Made by a program: the position numbers and the translations under genes
Notes under the pieces: generated by a model
What the model was told of the DNA's origin: nothing
The model's database searches: none
Seen by the model: the letters and a program-made list of their open reading frames with translations, nothing else
From: Fusobacterium varium
GTDB taxonomy: Bacteria; Fusobacteriota; Fusobacteriia; Fusobacteriales; Fusobacteriaceae
NCBI GenBank assembly: GCA_900637705.1
Contig: LR134390.1
Span: 2,480,001 to 2,544,000, forward strand
Length of the DNA: 64,000 nt
Reading direction: 5' to 3'
Shown here: in pieces, positions 17,126 through 25,794 of the stretch
Layout of the letters: each line of letters starts with the position of its first letter
How positions within the stretch are numbered: the stretch's first letter is position 1

Positions 17126-19736
17126 AAAGAGAAAGCTTCTGCCTTTCTTAATATTTTCAATGCTTATTTCTACACCTCTTTATTCAATAGAAGGTTATGA
17201 AAATTTTGAAGATTCATATATACAGATAAGTGCCAAAAAAATCAAAGATGATTTTTTTATGGTAAAATATGATTACGATAATGAAGAAGTTTACATAGGA
17301 ATGAATGCTTTATTCTATTTTATGGAACTTTATGGACTTGAAGTAAATATTGGAAAAAAATCTATATCTGGAAAACTTGAGGGAAAAAATTTAAATGTTT
17401 CTTTTTCAGATGATGAAGCTTATGTCTTAGATGAAGAACTATTTGTTAATTCAAAAGCCTTAGAAAGAAAAATGAATTTTTCCTCAATAAAATATGACTT
17501 TTCATCTTTAAGATTAACTTTAGACCCAAATTTTATTCTTCCATATGAAGAAAGAGAAAAAGGAAAAGTAGAAAGATTGAGGCTAGACAGCAGAAAAGAA
17601 GAAGAAAAAAAAATTGATATTGAAGTGCCTAGGAAGTTTATAACTCCTGGATTATTAAAATTAGATTATTCTCAATCTGATATAAAAAAACCAGAGAATC
17701 ATCTTTCATATGAGTATGCTTCACAATTTCTGTACGGAGAATTATACCTATCAGGTGGTATAAGACCTGAATCAGAACTTACCTATGGTAATCTTACTTA
17801 TTCAGATATTGTAGGAGATAATGATCTTATATTGGGAAATTTCTCTCTTATAGCACCTAGTTTTTTAAATATAGATGGTAATATTCTAGGAGTAAGTTTC
17901 AATAATGAAGAAACATATGTAACAAAAGATGGAGCTATTACTGTTATCAAAGGAGAAGCATTTGATGCTGACATAATTGAATTATATAGAAATGGAATGC
18001 TTTTGAGCTATATATCTCCTCATACAAAAGATTTTGAATTTAGAATAGATGATGGCATACTTAGTTCTGATTATACATTAAAAATCTATTACAAAAATGG
18101 TGGAATAGAAGAAAGAACTGTATATTCTCTATCTGATTCTGAATTATTAAAAAAAGGAAGATATCGATTTTCAGCTCAAAGTGGTAAAAATGCTGATAAT
18201 GGTGATCCACAAAGCATTATAAAAACTTTTTATGGAGTAGCTGACAATTTTACTATTGGAGTAAGTGGAAGTAACCTTACAAGTACTTCTGGAAGAAAGT
18301 ACAAATTTTTAGAAAATACTTTCTTATTAAGTACAGGGTTTCACAATTTTCCAACTTTAATTAACTATAAAAATTTTTATGAAATAGAAAAGAAAGAAAA
18401 CAGCTATAATCTATCTGTGGAGCAAAAATTATTTACATATAATTTAAAATTCACTGAAAATAAATATTCCCCATATGTCTATGAAGATACAAATCTAAAA
18501 AAATATAATTCAATATCTATAGGTAAAAATTTTAATAGAAATTCTTTTGAATTTGGTCTTAATAGATATGTTTATTATAATACCAACATAGAAAGTAAAA
18601 ACATATACAGTACATGGTATTCTTCACTTTTTAATCCTGTATCATTCTCTTTAAGAATGGAAAAAGAATTAACAAAAGATAATGAAGGAATATCTTTTTA
18701 TCCCTCTTTTGCTTATTCTGGATTTCAAAGCTTAAATATGATGTTAGATGGAGAAATAAGTAAGAAAAGAACTGATGATGAGTATAAGCAGAAATATTCT
18801 CTTAGAATAAATAAAAGAAACATGGAATTAATAAAAGATACTCTGTTTGTTGATTTTGGTGTAGAGGCAAAATATTCCAATGAAACAGAAAAATTTAGAT
18901 ATGGTATCACTTTCACTATAGAATTAGATGATTTTATTTACCTTGAAGCTCCTACCAATGTTGTGATAGATGAAAATAATAATCGTAAAACAACTACAGG
19001 TCTTCATGCTAGCAAAATCATTGATCTTAGCAATCCTATTAGAAAAATTAAAAATAATGTTTCCATCACTGGAGCTTGGATACATGGCAAGGTATTTCTT
19101 GATAAAAATGGAAATGGCATATTTGATGAAGGAGATATTCCAATCCCAGAAGCTGGTGTTATGGTAAACAATAAAACTTTCCTAGCTGATGAAGATGGAA
19201 ATTATGTAGCTGAAGGAGTTGCTACCAACGAAATTATAGATCTTACAATTAACAGAAAAACTATTGACCCTATGATGAAAAATTCTAAGGGCGCTTTAAA
19301 AATAAAAACAAGAAAATCTTCTGGACTTAAAGTTGATATCCCTATTGAAGTCGTTTCAATGGTTACAGGAAATATCTGGAATACATCTGAATTTACAGAA
19401 AGGCAATTTATACAAGCTGTATCTATGACTACTATAGTCCTTGAAAAAGATGGACAAGTTCAATATGAAATTGATCCTGAATTTGATGGAATGTTCTTCT
19501 TTGAAGATATACCACCAGGACAATATAAAATGAAGTTCATATATCTTGGTCAGGAAAATTTTGGTTTCACTACTCCTGAACTAGATGTTGATGTTACTCT
19601 TGCAGATACAGAAACTGGAGAGTATTTTGAAGGTTATGATACTCAACTAATGAGAAAAGTTGATGAAGAAACAACTCAAGAAACAACAACTGATATGAAT
19701 GAAGATGAAATAGATAACATCTTAAATAATTACTAA
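17115..19736 (+). CDS. Outer-membrane usher for pilus assembly, with SdrD B-like domain
   Basis: This 873-residue exported protein has an N-terminal domain (about 30-150), a long beta-barrel region rich in alternating aromatic strands, and a plug-like E-set segment (DIIELYRNGMLLSYISP around residue 290). YGVADNFTIGVSGS is usher-like. Around residues 655-705 GKVFLDKNGNGIFDEGD marks an SdrD B/carboxypeptidase-regulatory type beta-sandwich, and a C-terminal domain follows. Layout is closest to CS1/archaic ushers. It is the only usher in the window and lies between the tip adhesin and the MORN protein. The usher call rests on domain pattern and neighbours. Confidence 0.75.
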   Translation: MMIKKRKLLPFLIFSMLISTPLYSIEGYENFEDSYIQISAKKIKDDFFMVKYDYDNEEVYIGMNALFYFMELYGLEVNIGKKSISGKLEGKNLNVSFSDDEAYVLDEELFVNSKALERKMNFSSIKYDFSSLRLTLDPNFILPYEEREKGKVERLRLDSRKEEEKKIDIEVPRKFITPGLLKLDYSQSDIKKPENHLSYEYASQFLYGELYLSGGIRPESELTYGNLTYSDIVGDNDLILGNFSLIAPSFLNIDGNILGVSFNNEETYVTKDGAITVIKGEAFDADIIELYRNGMLLSYISPHTKDFEFRIDDGILSSDYTLKIYYKNGGIEERTVYSLSDSELLKKGRYRFSAQSGKNADNGDPQSIIKTFYGVADNFTIGVSGSNLTSTSGRKYKFLENTFLLSTGFHNFPTLINYKNFYEIEKKENSYNLSVEQKLFTYNLKFTENKYSPYVYEDTNLKKYNSISIGKNFNRNSFEFGLNRYVYYNTNIESKNIYSTWYSSLFNPVSFSLRMEKELTKDNEGISFYPSFAYSGFQSLNMMLDGEISKKRTDDEYKQKYSLRINKRNMELIKDTLFVDFGVEAKYSNETEKFRYGITFTIELDDFIYLEAPTNVVIDENNNRKTTTGLHASKIIDLSNPIRKIKNNVSITGAWIHGKVFLDKNGNGIFDEGDIPIPEAGVMVNNKTFLADEDGNYVAEGVATNEIIDLTINRKTIDPMMKNSKGALKIKTRKSSGLKVDIPIEVVSMVTGNIWNTSEFTERQFIQAVSMTTIVLEKDGQVQYEIDPEFDGMFFFEDIPPGQYKMKFIYLGQENFGFTTPELDVDVTLADTETGEYFEGYDTQLMRKVDEETTQETTTDMNEDEIDNILNNY

Positions 19737-19759
19737 AAAATCAAAGGAGAAGGGTTATT

Positions 19760-20671
19760 TTGAAAAAATCAAAACTATTAATGATAATTATGATTTTATG
19801 TTTTAGTATATTCGGACTCTCATACTCTGATAATAAGAGAGTAGAGAAAATCGAAAATAAACAGATAAAAAATAATATTGTCTATTTCAAAAATGAATCT
19901 GTCCCTTTTACTGGTGAATTCAGAGGTACTGGTATCAATGAAGAATATAAATCAGGTATAAAAGATGGATTTTTCAAAGGCGTTATTTCAGATGAAGGAA
20001 AAAGCTTCATCTATGAGGGAAGATATGTAGAGGGAATAAAACATGGTCAGTGGGTTATTAAATATCTTACTGGAAGTAACAGAGCTATTCTTAGATATAA
20101 TTATGATAAACCACATGGTCAATGGGCATATTTTTATGAAAATAATAAAATAGAAAGTTATGAAAATTTTGAAGATGGAATTCTTTCAGGAAAAGTAGTA
20201 AATTACGATTCAAAAGGAAATGTAAAAACACAAGTAACATATAAAAGTGGACTGCTAGATGGAGAAGCTGTTTTCTTCCATAGTCCTGGGGTATTAGATA
20301 CTACAGCTATTTTCTCATATGGAAAACTTAATGGTCCCTTAAAAATGTTTTCTGCTGATAATATTCCTCTTGTAGAAGGAACTTATAAAAATAATAAAAG
20401 AGAAAATATTTGGAAATTTTTCTATAAAACTGGTGATATAAAAACAACTGTTACATATAAAAATGGATTAAAGAATGGTAAGGTCACAATTTATGATAAA
20501 GGTGGGGGAATTGTTCTGACATCTTTATTTGAAAATGGAGATGAAATTGATAATAATGGAAATATAATTGAAAAAAATCAGCCATTCAAAGATGGAATTG
20601 TAGAAAGATTTAAAAAATTCAATAGAAATCTAAAATTTGAAAAATATGACAAATTATTATCAGAACTTTAA
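19760..20671 (+). CDS. Exported MORN-repeat protein (YwqK-like)
   Basis: The protein starts with TTG after AAGGAGAAGGG and has a signal peptide (MKKSKLLMIIMILCFSIFG). The body is built of MORN_2-type repeats, recognisable as KHGQWVIKY, PHGQWAYFYENNKIE, LSGKVVNYDSKGNVK and KNGKVTIYDKGG. Such proteins are often labelled YwqK antitoxin-like, but no toxin partner is present here. Its place between usher and chaperone suggests a structural or anchoring part of the pilus machinery, which is inference. Confidence 0.7.
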   Translation: MKKSKLLMIIMILCFSIFGLSYSDNKRVEKIENKQIKNNIVYFKNESVPFTGEFRGTGINEEYKSGIKDGFFKGVISDEGKSFIYEGRYVEGIKHGQWVIKYLTGSNRAILRYNYDKPHGQWAYFYENNKIESYENFEDGILSGKVVNYDSKGNVKTQVTYKSGLLDGEAVFFHSPGVLDTTAIFSYGKLNGPLKMFSADNIPLVEGTYKNNKRENIWKFFYKTGDIKTTVTYKNGLKNGKVTIYDKGGGIVLTSLFENGDEIDNNGNIIEKNQPFKDGIVERFKKFNRNLKFEKYDKLLSEL

Positions 20672-20686
20672 TCTAGAGGTGATTTA

Positions 20687-21427
20687 GTGAAAAAAATATT
20701 TGCATTTTTAATGACTTTTATTATTGGAATAAATTTGTATGCTCTTAATTTTTCTGTAGCTCCTACAAGCTTCAAAGTTGAATTAAAAAAAACTGTAACA
20801 CAGGAAGTTTATATTATCAATAATACTTCTGCTCCTTTAAGAATAGAAACATACTTAGAGGCTGCTGAATCTTTTGAAAATTTTAATTTAAATGATAATA
20901 TCACTGTTTTTCCTAAAATGATATCTATCAAACCTGGAGCTAAACAAACTATAAGATTTAGAGTAAAGCCAAATACAGAAATGGCTGATGGTGAATACAA
21001 AAGTTTATTAATATTTAAAGAAGTTCCCAAGGAAATAAAAACTACAATTGTTAGTGATGAAAATAATAAGGGCTTATCTACAGAACTTACTTTTATAACA
21101 GAAGTAGCAATAGGTGTATCTGGTATCAAAGGAACCCCTATTATTGATGGTACAATACAAAATACAAAAGTAGCTTATTCTGGCAAGCTTATTTCACTCC
21201 AATGTGATACTATTTCAAAAGGAAACACCCCTATGAGAATAGACTATATATTAGAGAGTGAAGATGGTAACCTTATTTCTAAAGGTCGTCTTGGAACAAG
21301 TGCAAGAACTGGCGAAAAAAGACTTTCTACAAATATAGAAATTCCTGAACTAAAAGGAAAAAAAATAAATCTTATATTAAAAGACCAAAACAAAAAAGTT
21401 ATTTATAGTAGAATATATTCTCTATAA
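20687..21427 (+). CDS. Periplasmic pilus chaperone 1 (PapD-like)
   Basis: This 246-residue exported protein starts with GTG (site GAGGTGATTTA). It has the immunoglobulin-like chaperone pattern: LNFSVAPTSFKVEL, QEVYIINNTSAPLRIE, PGAKQTIRFRVKP and DGEYKSLLIFKEVP. The basic residues in QTIRFRVKP fit the subunit-binding strand. It closes operon 1 and is paralogous to the chaperones at 22467 and 24101. Confidence 0.82.
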   Translation: MKKIFAFLMTFIIGINLYALNFSVAPTSFKVELKKTVTQEVYIINNTSAPLRIETYLEAAESFENFNLNDNITVFPKMISIKPGAKQTIRFRVKPNTEMADGEYKSLLIFKEVPKEIKTTIVSDENNKGLSTELTFITEVAIGVSGIKGTPIIDGTIQNTKVAYSGKLISLQCDTISKGNTPMRIDYILESEDGNLISKGRLGTSARTGEKRLSTNIEIPELKGKKINLILKDQNKKVIYSRIYSL

Positions 21428-21440
21428 TAGCAGTCAACCA

Positions 21441-21470
21441 AAGAAGGAGTTTATTTCTCCTTCTTTTTAT
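21441..21470 (+). terminator. Terminator of pilus operon 1
   Basis: AAGAAGGAG (21441-21449) pairs with CTCCTTCTT (21458-21466), followed by a T-rich tail. Confidence 0.85.
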
Positions 21471-21578
21471 TTTTATGTTCTATTTTATATCTCTGACTTT
21501 TTTAATACACTTTTTCACTTAGGTTTATAAAACACCTTTTAATCGTTGTTTTTTTGAATATTTTCGAAAATTATTTCA

Positions 21579-21607
21579 TTGACATACGAAAATTAATAGT
21601 GTATAAT
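21579..21607 (+). promoter_or_regulatory. Consensus promoter of pilin cassette 2
   Basis: TTGACA (21579-21584) and TATAAT (21602-21607) are separated by 17 bases: a perfect sigma-70 consensus just upstream of riboswitch 2. Confidence 0.85.
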
Positions 21608-21635
21608 TATATTACATAAGAAAAGTATATTTTAA

Positions 21636-21710
21636 TTTCTTGGCAAAGTAATGGAAACATTATGACGCAAAGCTATAGGGCCTTTTAAATGGCAGCCAGT
21701 TGCAATTATT
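21636..21710 (+). ncRNA. Cyclic-di-GMP-I (GEMM) riboswitch 2
   Basis: It has the same core as riboswitch 1: GGCAAAG (21642), GACGCAAAGCTATAGGGCC and GGCAGCCAGTTGC. The P3 side reads CCTTTTAAATGG instead of CCTGTTAAATGG. It controls pilin 2. Confidence 0.93.
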
Positions 21711-21762
21711 ATTAAAAAGTATGATTGTCTAATCATGAGTTTTAATAATAATTGCATTTTTA
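21701..21762 (+). terminator. Riboswitch 2 expression-platform terminator
   Basis: Perfect 17-base arms TGCAATTATTATTAAAA (21701-21717) and its complement (21740-21756) enclose ATGATT/AATCAT and are followed by TTTTTAG. The 5' arm begins within the aptamer's last conserved bases. Confidence 0.85.
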
Positions 21763-21811
21763 GTATACAGGGGAATAAATAAAATATTAAAAATTTTAGG
21801 AGGGAAAGACT

Positions 21812-22378
21812 ATGAAAAAATTATTATTATTAGCTGGATTATTGGTTGTAACTGGATCAGCTTTTGCTGCAGATATTAAAACAGAAGCAAGTGGAAATGT
21901 TGATATTTATGCTCAGGTTCTTACTAATTTGGAAATTGATTCAAAACCTTTAAATTTTGGTGTTCTTGGAATAAATGACAGTAAAACTATAGGAGCAAAT
22001 GATGGTGGTGCTGGTAGTTTTACTATTACAGGAGCAACAAATACAAATATTACTTTAACAATAGCAGATACTGGAGATACAAGTAAGACATTTGTTAATG
22101 GAGAAGTTATAGCTAAATTAGTAAGAGAAGGTGGAAATAGTGCCACTGGTAATGATATATTAACTCCAAAAATATATGTATATGATAATGGTGATAAAAT
22201 AACTAATACAACTTTTAATATTGCTTCTAAAAACCGACTACATGTAGCACAATCAAAAGAATTTAAAGTTGCAGGAGATATTGAAACTAGACCCGAACAA
22301 AATACTGGTAATTATAAGGGTACTATAAAAGTAACTGCTAAATATGATTCTTGGCCTGCTACTACTCCTACTAAATAA
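21812..22378 (+). CDS. Pilin subunit 2
   Basis: This 188-residue exported pilin has signal peptide MKKLLLLAGLLVVTGSAFA and a mature start like DIKTEASGNVDIYAQVLTNL. Its central Gly/Thr-rich beta strands lead to the final NTGNYKGTIKVTAKYD motif shared with the other pilins. It has no cysteines. A strong AGGAGG site precedes the ATG, and the gene is first after riboswitch 2 and a consensus promoter, so it is probably a major subunit made in quantity. Confidence 0.82.
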   Translation: MKKLLLLAGLLVVTGSAFAADIKTEASGNVDIYAQVLTNLEIDSKPLNFGVLGINDSKTIGANDGGAGSFTITGATNTNITLTIADTGDTSKTFVNGEVIAKLVREGGNSATGNDILTPKIYVYDNGDKITNTTFNIASKNRLHVAQSKEFKVAGDIETRPEQNTGNYKGTIKVTAKYDSWPATTPTK

Positions 22379-22413
22379 CTAGTTCTATAAATCAATAATA
22401 AGTTTCAATGAAA

Positions 22414-22441
22414 CAGCAGCAAATAAATGCTGCTGTTTTTT
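22414..22441 (+). terminator. Intercistronic terminator between pilin 2 and chaperone 2
   Basis: CAGCAGC and GCTGCTG arms with an 8-base loop are followed by six T. It lies between two genes of one cassette, so partial termination would give more pilin than chaperone. Confidence 0.8.
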
Positions 22442-22466
22442 AACTAAATTCTTTGGAGGAACATAC

Positions 22467-23216
22467 ATGAAAAAACTATCTTTTTTTATCATTTTATTGG
22501 TACTTTCTACAGCTTCTTATTCTCTTAATTTTTCTGTTATGCCTACAGGATTTGTAGTAGATTTAGATAAGGTTTCTACTCAAGAAGTATACATCACTAA
22601 TAACACTTCTGCCCCACTTAGATTGGAAGCATATTTTCAAAGTGATTCTGATTTTGGAGAAAATTTTAATCTTAATTCTAATTCTGTAATATTTCCTAAA
22701 ATAATAGCTATTAAACCAGCAGCTAAACAGACTATAAGATTTAGAACAAAACCTGATGCTAATATGAAAGATGGAGAATATAAAAGTTATCTCACTTTTA
22801 AAGAAATTCCTCAAGAAATAAAAACTATTCCTGGCGAAGATAGTAGTAATAAAACTGCAATGTCAACTAATTTACAAATGATTACTGAAATTAGTATTAG
22901 TGTATTTGGACAGAGAGGAAAACAAGTATCAAAAGGAACTTTAAATAATTTAAAATTAAATTATAATGGTAGCTCAATATTTATTACTGCCAATGCTTTA
23001 TCAGAAGGAAATGCTTCTATAAAATTCTACTATAATTTAAAAGTTTTAAATTCTGATGTTGAGTTAGAAGGAATGCTTGGAATGTCTGCCAGAGAGGGAA
23101 AAAAAGATATAAATATATCAATTGACCCTGAAATAAATTTAAAAGGAAAAAAAATAAAATTTACAGTAATAGACCAAGATGGAAAAATATATTATGATAA
23201 AAACCATAACTTGTAA
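22467..23216 (+). CDS. Periplasmic pilus chaperone 2 (PapD-like)
   Basis: This 249-residue exported chaperone has LNFSVMPTGFVVDLDK, QEVYITNNTSAPLRLEAYF, PAAKQTIRFRTKPD and KDGEYKSYLTFKEIP. It is closer to chaperone 3 than to chaperone 1 (for example shared SDSDFGENFNLNSN-type and REGKKDI stretches). It is paired with pilin 2 and has no usher of its own. Confidence 0.82.
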   Translation: MKKLSFFIILLVLSTASYSLNFSVMPTGFVVDLDKVSTQEVYITNNTSAPLRLEAYFQSDSDFGENFNLNSNSVIFPKIIAIKPAAKQTIRFRTKPDANMKDGEYKSYLTFKEIPQEIKTIPGEDSSNKTAMSTNLQMITEISISVFGQRGKQVSKGTLNNLKLNYNGSSIFITANALSEGNASIKFYYNLKVLNSDVELEGMLGMSAREGKKDINISIDPEINLKGKKIKFTVIDQDGKIYYDKNHNL

Positions 23217-23291
23217 TAAATAATTTAAAATATTTAATTTCTTTTTATTCTATATAATATCTTTAATTCTTGCTTTTACACATTTTTTATA

Positions 23292-23320
23292 TTGACATAT
23301 GTTAATTACTAATATATAAT
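23292..23320 (+). promoter_or_regulatory. Consensus promoter of pilin cassette 3
   Basis: TTGACA (23292-23297) and TATAAT (23315-23320) are 17 bases apart, directly upstream of riboswitch 3. Confidence 0.85.
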
Positions 23321-23340
23321 ATATTAAAGAAGTTATGTTA

Positions 23341-23414
23341 AAATTCGGCAAAGTAATGGAAACATTATGACGCAAAGCTATAGGGCCTGTAAAATGGTAG
23401 CCAGTTGCAATTAT
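23341..23414 (+). ncRNA. Cyclic-di-GMP-I (GEMM) riboswitch 3
   Basis: The core GGCAAAG (23347), GACGCAAAGCTATAGGGCC and GGTAGCCAGTTGC is identical to riboswitch 1 over the conserved part, except CCTGTAAAATGG in the P3 loop. It controls pilin 3. Confidence 0.93.
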
Positions 23415-23465
23415 TATTAAAATATAAGGATAAGCCTATATTTTTAATAGTAGTTGCTTTTTTTA
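23407..23465 (+). terminator. Riboswitch 3 expression-platform terminator
   Basis: Arms beginning GCAATTATTATTAAAATATA (23407-23426) and ending near 23457 in TAGTAGTTGC pair with few mismatches and are followed by a run of T. Confidence 0.8.
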
Positions 23466-23517
23466 TTTTACAGACTATTATTGTTATTAAATATTTTATA
23501 TTTTAGGAGGAATATAT

Positions 23518-24033
23518 ATGAAAAAATTATTATTGCTAAGTAGCATATTAGCAATATCTACAACTATTTTTGGTGCTGGAATGTCTAGTAGTGATGATTT
23601 AAAAGTTACAGCTCAAATTATCAAGCCACTTAGTATAACTACAAAAGAAGTTAATTTTGGTATAATTACTGTTGGTCAAAAAAATATTTCAACAGAAGGT
23701 ACATCTGGAGATGGTAAAATTGAAGTTAATGGTGAAGCAAATAGCAATGTTAGATTTCAGCTTGATGGTCTTAGTTCTTCTATCATATTAAAAACTAATG
23801 ATAGTGCTAATACTTTAAGTGCAAATTTAAAAGGAGTTAATTCTTCTTCTTCTTCTGAATCTAGTACTAATTTAGCTGAGCTTTTTGACAGACAACATGC
23901 TTTAAATGAAAATGGTTCTATAGCCTTTATTATTCATGGAACAATACCAGATGTTCCTGAAGGCACAGCTTCTGGATTATATACAGGAACAGTTAAAATT
24001 ACAGCTAAATATGATTTTAATTCTAACAAATAA
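23518..24033 (+). CDS. Pilin subunit 3
   Basis: This 171-residue exported pilin has signal peptide MKKLLLLSSILAISTTIFGA. The mature part has SSDDLKVTAQIIKPLSITTK and a serine-rich stretch, and ends with ASGLYTGTVKITAKYD, the family's terminal strand. A GGAGGAATATAT site precedes the ATG. It is paired with chaperone 3. Confidence 0.82.
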   Translation: MKKLLLLSSILAISTTIFGAGMSSSDDLKVTAQIIKPLSITTKEVNFGIITVGQKNISTEGTSGDGKIEVNGEANSNVRFQLDGLSSSIILKTNDSANTLSANLKGVNSSSSSESSTNLAELFDRQHALNENGSIAFIIHGTIPDVPEGTASGLYTGTVKITAKYDFNSNK

Positions 24034-24045
24034 AGTGTTAAAGTA

Positions 24046-24075
24046 AAAAACAGTAGCAATATTGCTACTGTTTTT
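24046..24075 (+). terminator. Intercistronic terminator between pilin 3 and chaperone 3
   Basis: A perfect palindrome AAAAACAGTAGCAAT/ATTGCTACTGTTTTT lies between the pilin stop and the chaperone start. Like the one in cassette 2 it could set the pilin to chaperone ratio. Confidence 0.82.
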
Positions 24076-24100
24076 CAACTTAAATCAATGGAGGACTTTT

Positions 24101-24844
24101 ATGAAAAAATTTCTTTTTATCATATTATTATTGAGTTTTTCAGTGTTATCATATTCTCTTAATTTCTCTGTAGCTCCTACAGGATTTTCTGTAGAATTGG
24201 ATAAAACTTCTACACAAGAAATAACTATTATAAATAATACTGCTGAACCATTGAGATTAGCAGCATCTTTTCAAAGTGATTCTGAATTTGGAGAAAAATA
24301 TAATCTCAATTCTAACCTTACTATTTTTCCAAAGATAATATCTTTAAAACCAGCAGGAAAGCAAATAGTAAGATTCAGAGTAAAACCTGATTCATCTATA
24401 AAAGATGGAGAATATAAAAGTTTACTCACACTTACTGAATTACCTGGAGAAATAAAAACTATTCCTAATGAAAATAATTCACAAACTGTATCCTCTACTT
24501 TAAAAATGGTTACAGAAATTAATGTTGCAGTTTATGGATATAAAGGAAGTCTTATACATAAAGGAATATTATCTGATGTAAAATTAAACTACAATGGAAA
24601 TTCTGCACTTATTACAGCTTCTTCATTTTCAGAGGGAAATACCTCTTTAAAATTTTCATATAGCTTAAAAGTTCAGAATTCCGATGCTGAAACATCTGGC
24701 TTACTTGGAGTATCTGCTAGAGAAGGTAAAAAAGACATACGTCTATCAACTCAATTAGGTAGTAATTTAAAGGGAAAAAAAGTAAAATTAGTAATTACTG
24801 ATCAAAATGGAAAAGTATACTATGACAAAATTCATACTTTATAA
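24101..24844 (+). CDS. Periplasmic pilus chaperone 3 (PapD-like)
   Basis: The start is ATG 24101, preceded by ATGGAGGACTTTT; an upstream ATG at 24062 lies in the terminator hairpin and would spoil the signal peptide MKKFLFIILLLSFSVLS. Chaperone motifs are LNFSVAPTGFSVELDK, QEITIINNTAEPLRL, PAGKQIVRFRVKPD and KDGEYKSLLTLTELP. Its end overlaps the convergent glycosylase gene by 13 bases. Confidence 0.83.
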   Translation: MKKFLFIILLLSFSVLSYSLNFSVAPTGFSVELDKTSTQEITIINNTAEPLRLAASFQSDSEFGEKYNLNSNLTIFPKIISLKPAGKQIVRFRVKPDSSIKDGEYKSLLTLTELPGEIKTIPNENNSQTVSSTLKMVTEINVAVYGYKGSLIHKGILSDVKLNYNGNSALITASSFSEGNTSLKFSYSLKVQNSDAETSGLLGVSAREGKKDIRLSTQLGSNLKGKKVKLVITDQNGKVYYDKIHTL

Positions 24845-25493
24845 TTTAATATAAAACAAAAAGAAGCTGCTATTTTTAGCTTCTTTTTATTTAACTCAAT
24901 TTTTTTAGATACATATATACTATTTGTTATATAAAATCTCCAAGGTTTTAGTGCATCTTCTTCTGCATAATCTATTCCTATTCTTGTTGTTTCAGTTATT
25001 TTCTCAGGAATATAACCATCACTCTCTATCCAGATATTTTTCTTCTTTGTTAAATCATCACCATTATCTTCTTTAGTTATCCCTAATGCCTTAGTTAATT
25101 TACCAGGTCCATTAGATATATCTTTTTCTTTTTTTACTTTTCTTTCAATCAACATTAATTCTTTATTATCGAGTGGTTCCACCCCTCTTATAAGAACAGC
25201 TTGAGGATTATTTTTTACAGATGCTGTCACATTAAAACAATTATACATACCATATATTAAAAATACATAGGAATATCCCCTTCTTTATACATAACTTCTG
25301 TTCTTTCGGTTCGCCTATTATTATATGAATGACTTGCTTTATCCTCTGCTCCCATATATGCTTCTACCTCTGTTATTCTTCCTTTAAAAAGATTTTTACC
25401 TCTTTTTTTAACCAATATTTTACCTAAAAGCTCTTTAGCTACTGTTACAGCATCTCTTGTGTAAAACTCTCTATTTAATATCATATATTTCAC
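24832..25493 (-). pseudogene. DNA-3-methyladenine glycosylase (AAG/Mpg type), frameshifted
   Basis: Two frames make one protein. The first (25493-25257) has [34 protein letters not shown] and NNRRTEVMY-type residues. The second has IYGMYNCFNVTASV, GPGKLTKALGIT and TTRIGIDYAEEDALKPWRFY. A single missing base between about 25266 and 25280 (a run of four G or two C on the coding strand side) separates them; repaired length is about 220 residues. The enzyme excises alkylated purines. The last 20 or so residues come from reading through the shared terminator and are unusual for the family. Confidence 0.85.
24859..24892. terminator. Terminator between chaperone 3 and the convergent glycosylase gene
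   Basis: AAAAGAAGCT (24859-24868) and AGCTTCTTTT (24878-24887) form the stem with T tails on both strands. It lies within the extended C-terminal codons of the glycosylase gene. Confidence 0.78.
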
Positions 25494-25726
25494 CTACTCT
25501 CTTTTTCTTAATTATAACAAAAAATTAATGATAAAAATATTTTCTTTTTAAAAATGGATATAATTTTATATTTATTACAATATCAATATATTTTATTTAT
25601 ATTAATTCTTGACTTTTAAATTTCTAAAAATACTTATGTGTCTAGCTTTTTCAAGCTTTTATATATTTTATTGTGTTCAAAATATTTTTAATAATTATAT
25701 AAATTTTGTATTTTACATAACTTTCA

Positions 25727-25755
25727 TTGATTTATTCTAGTTTTCTTTATATAAT
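25727..25755 (+). promoter_or_regulatory. Promoter of the FMN-binding protein gene
   Basis: TTGATT (25727-25732) and TATAAT (25750-25755) are separated by 17 bases. The rest of 25494-25726 is AT-rich and holds nothing I recognise. Confidence 0.7.
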
Positions 25756-25794
25756 TTAAGTATAAACTATTCTAATTTCAATCAAGGAGGATAT

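Noticed and set aside
18970-19167. Extra plus-strand frame inside the usher gene
   Set aside because: It lies wholly within the usher coding region in another frame and has no independent signals.
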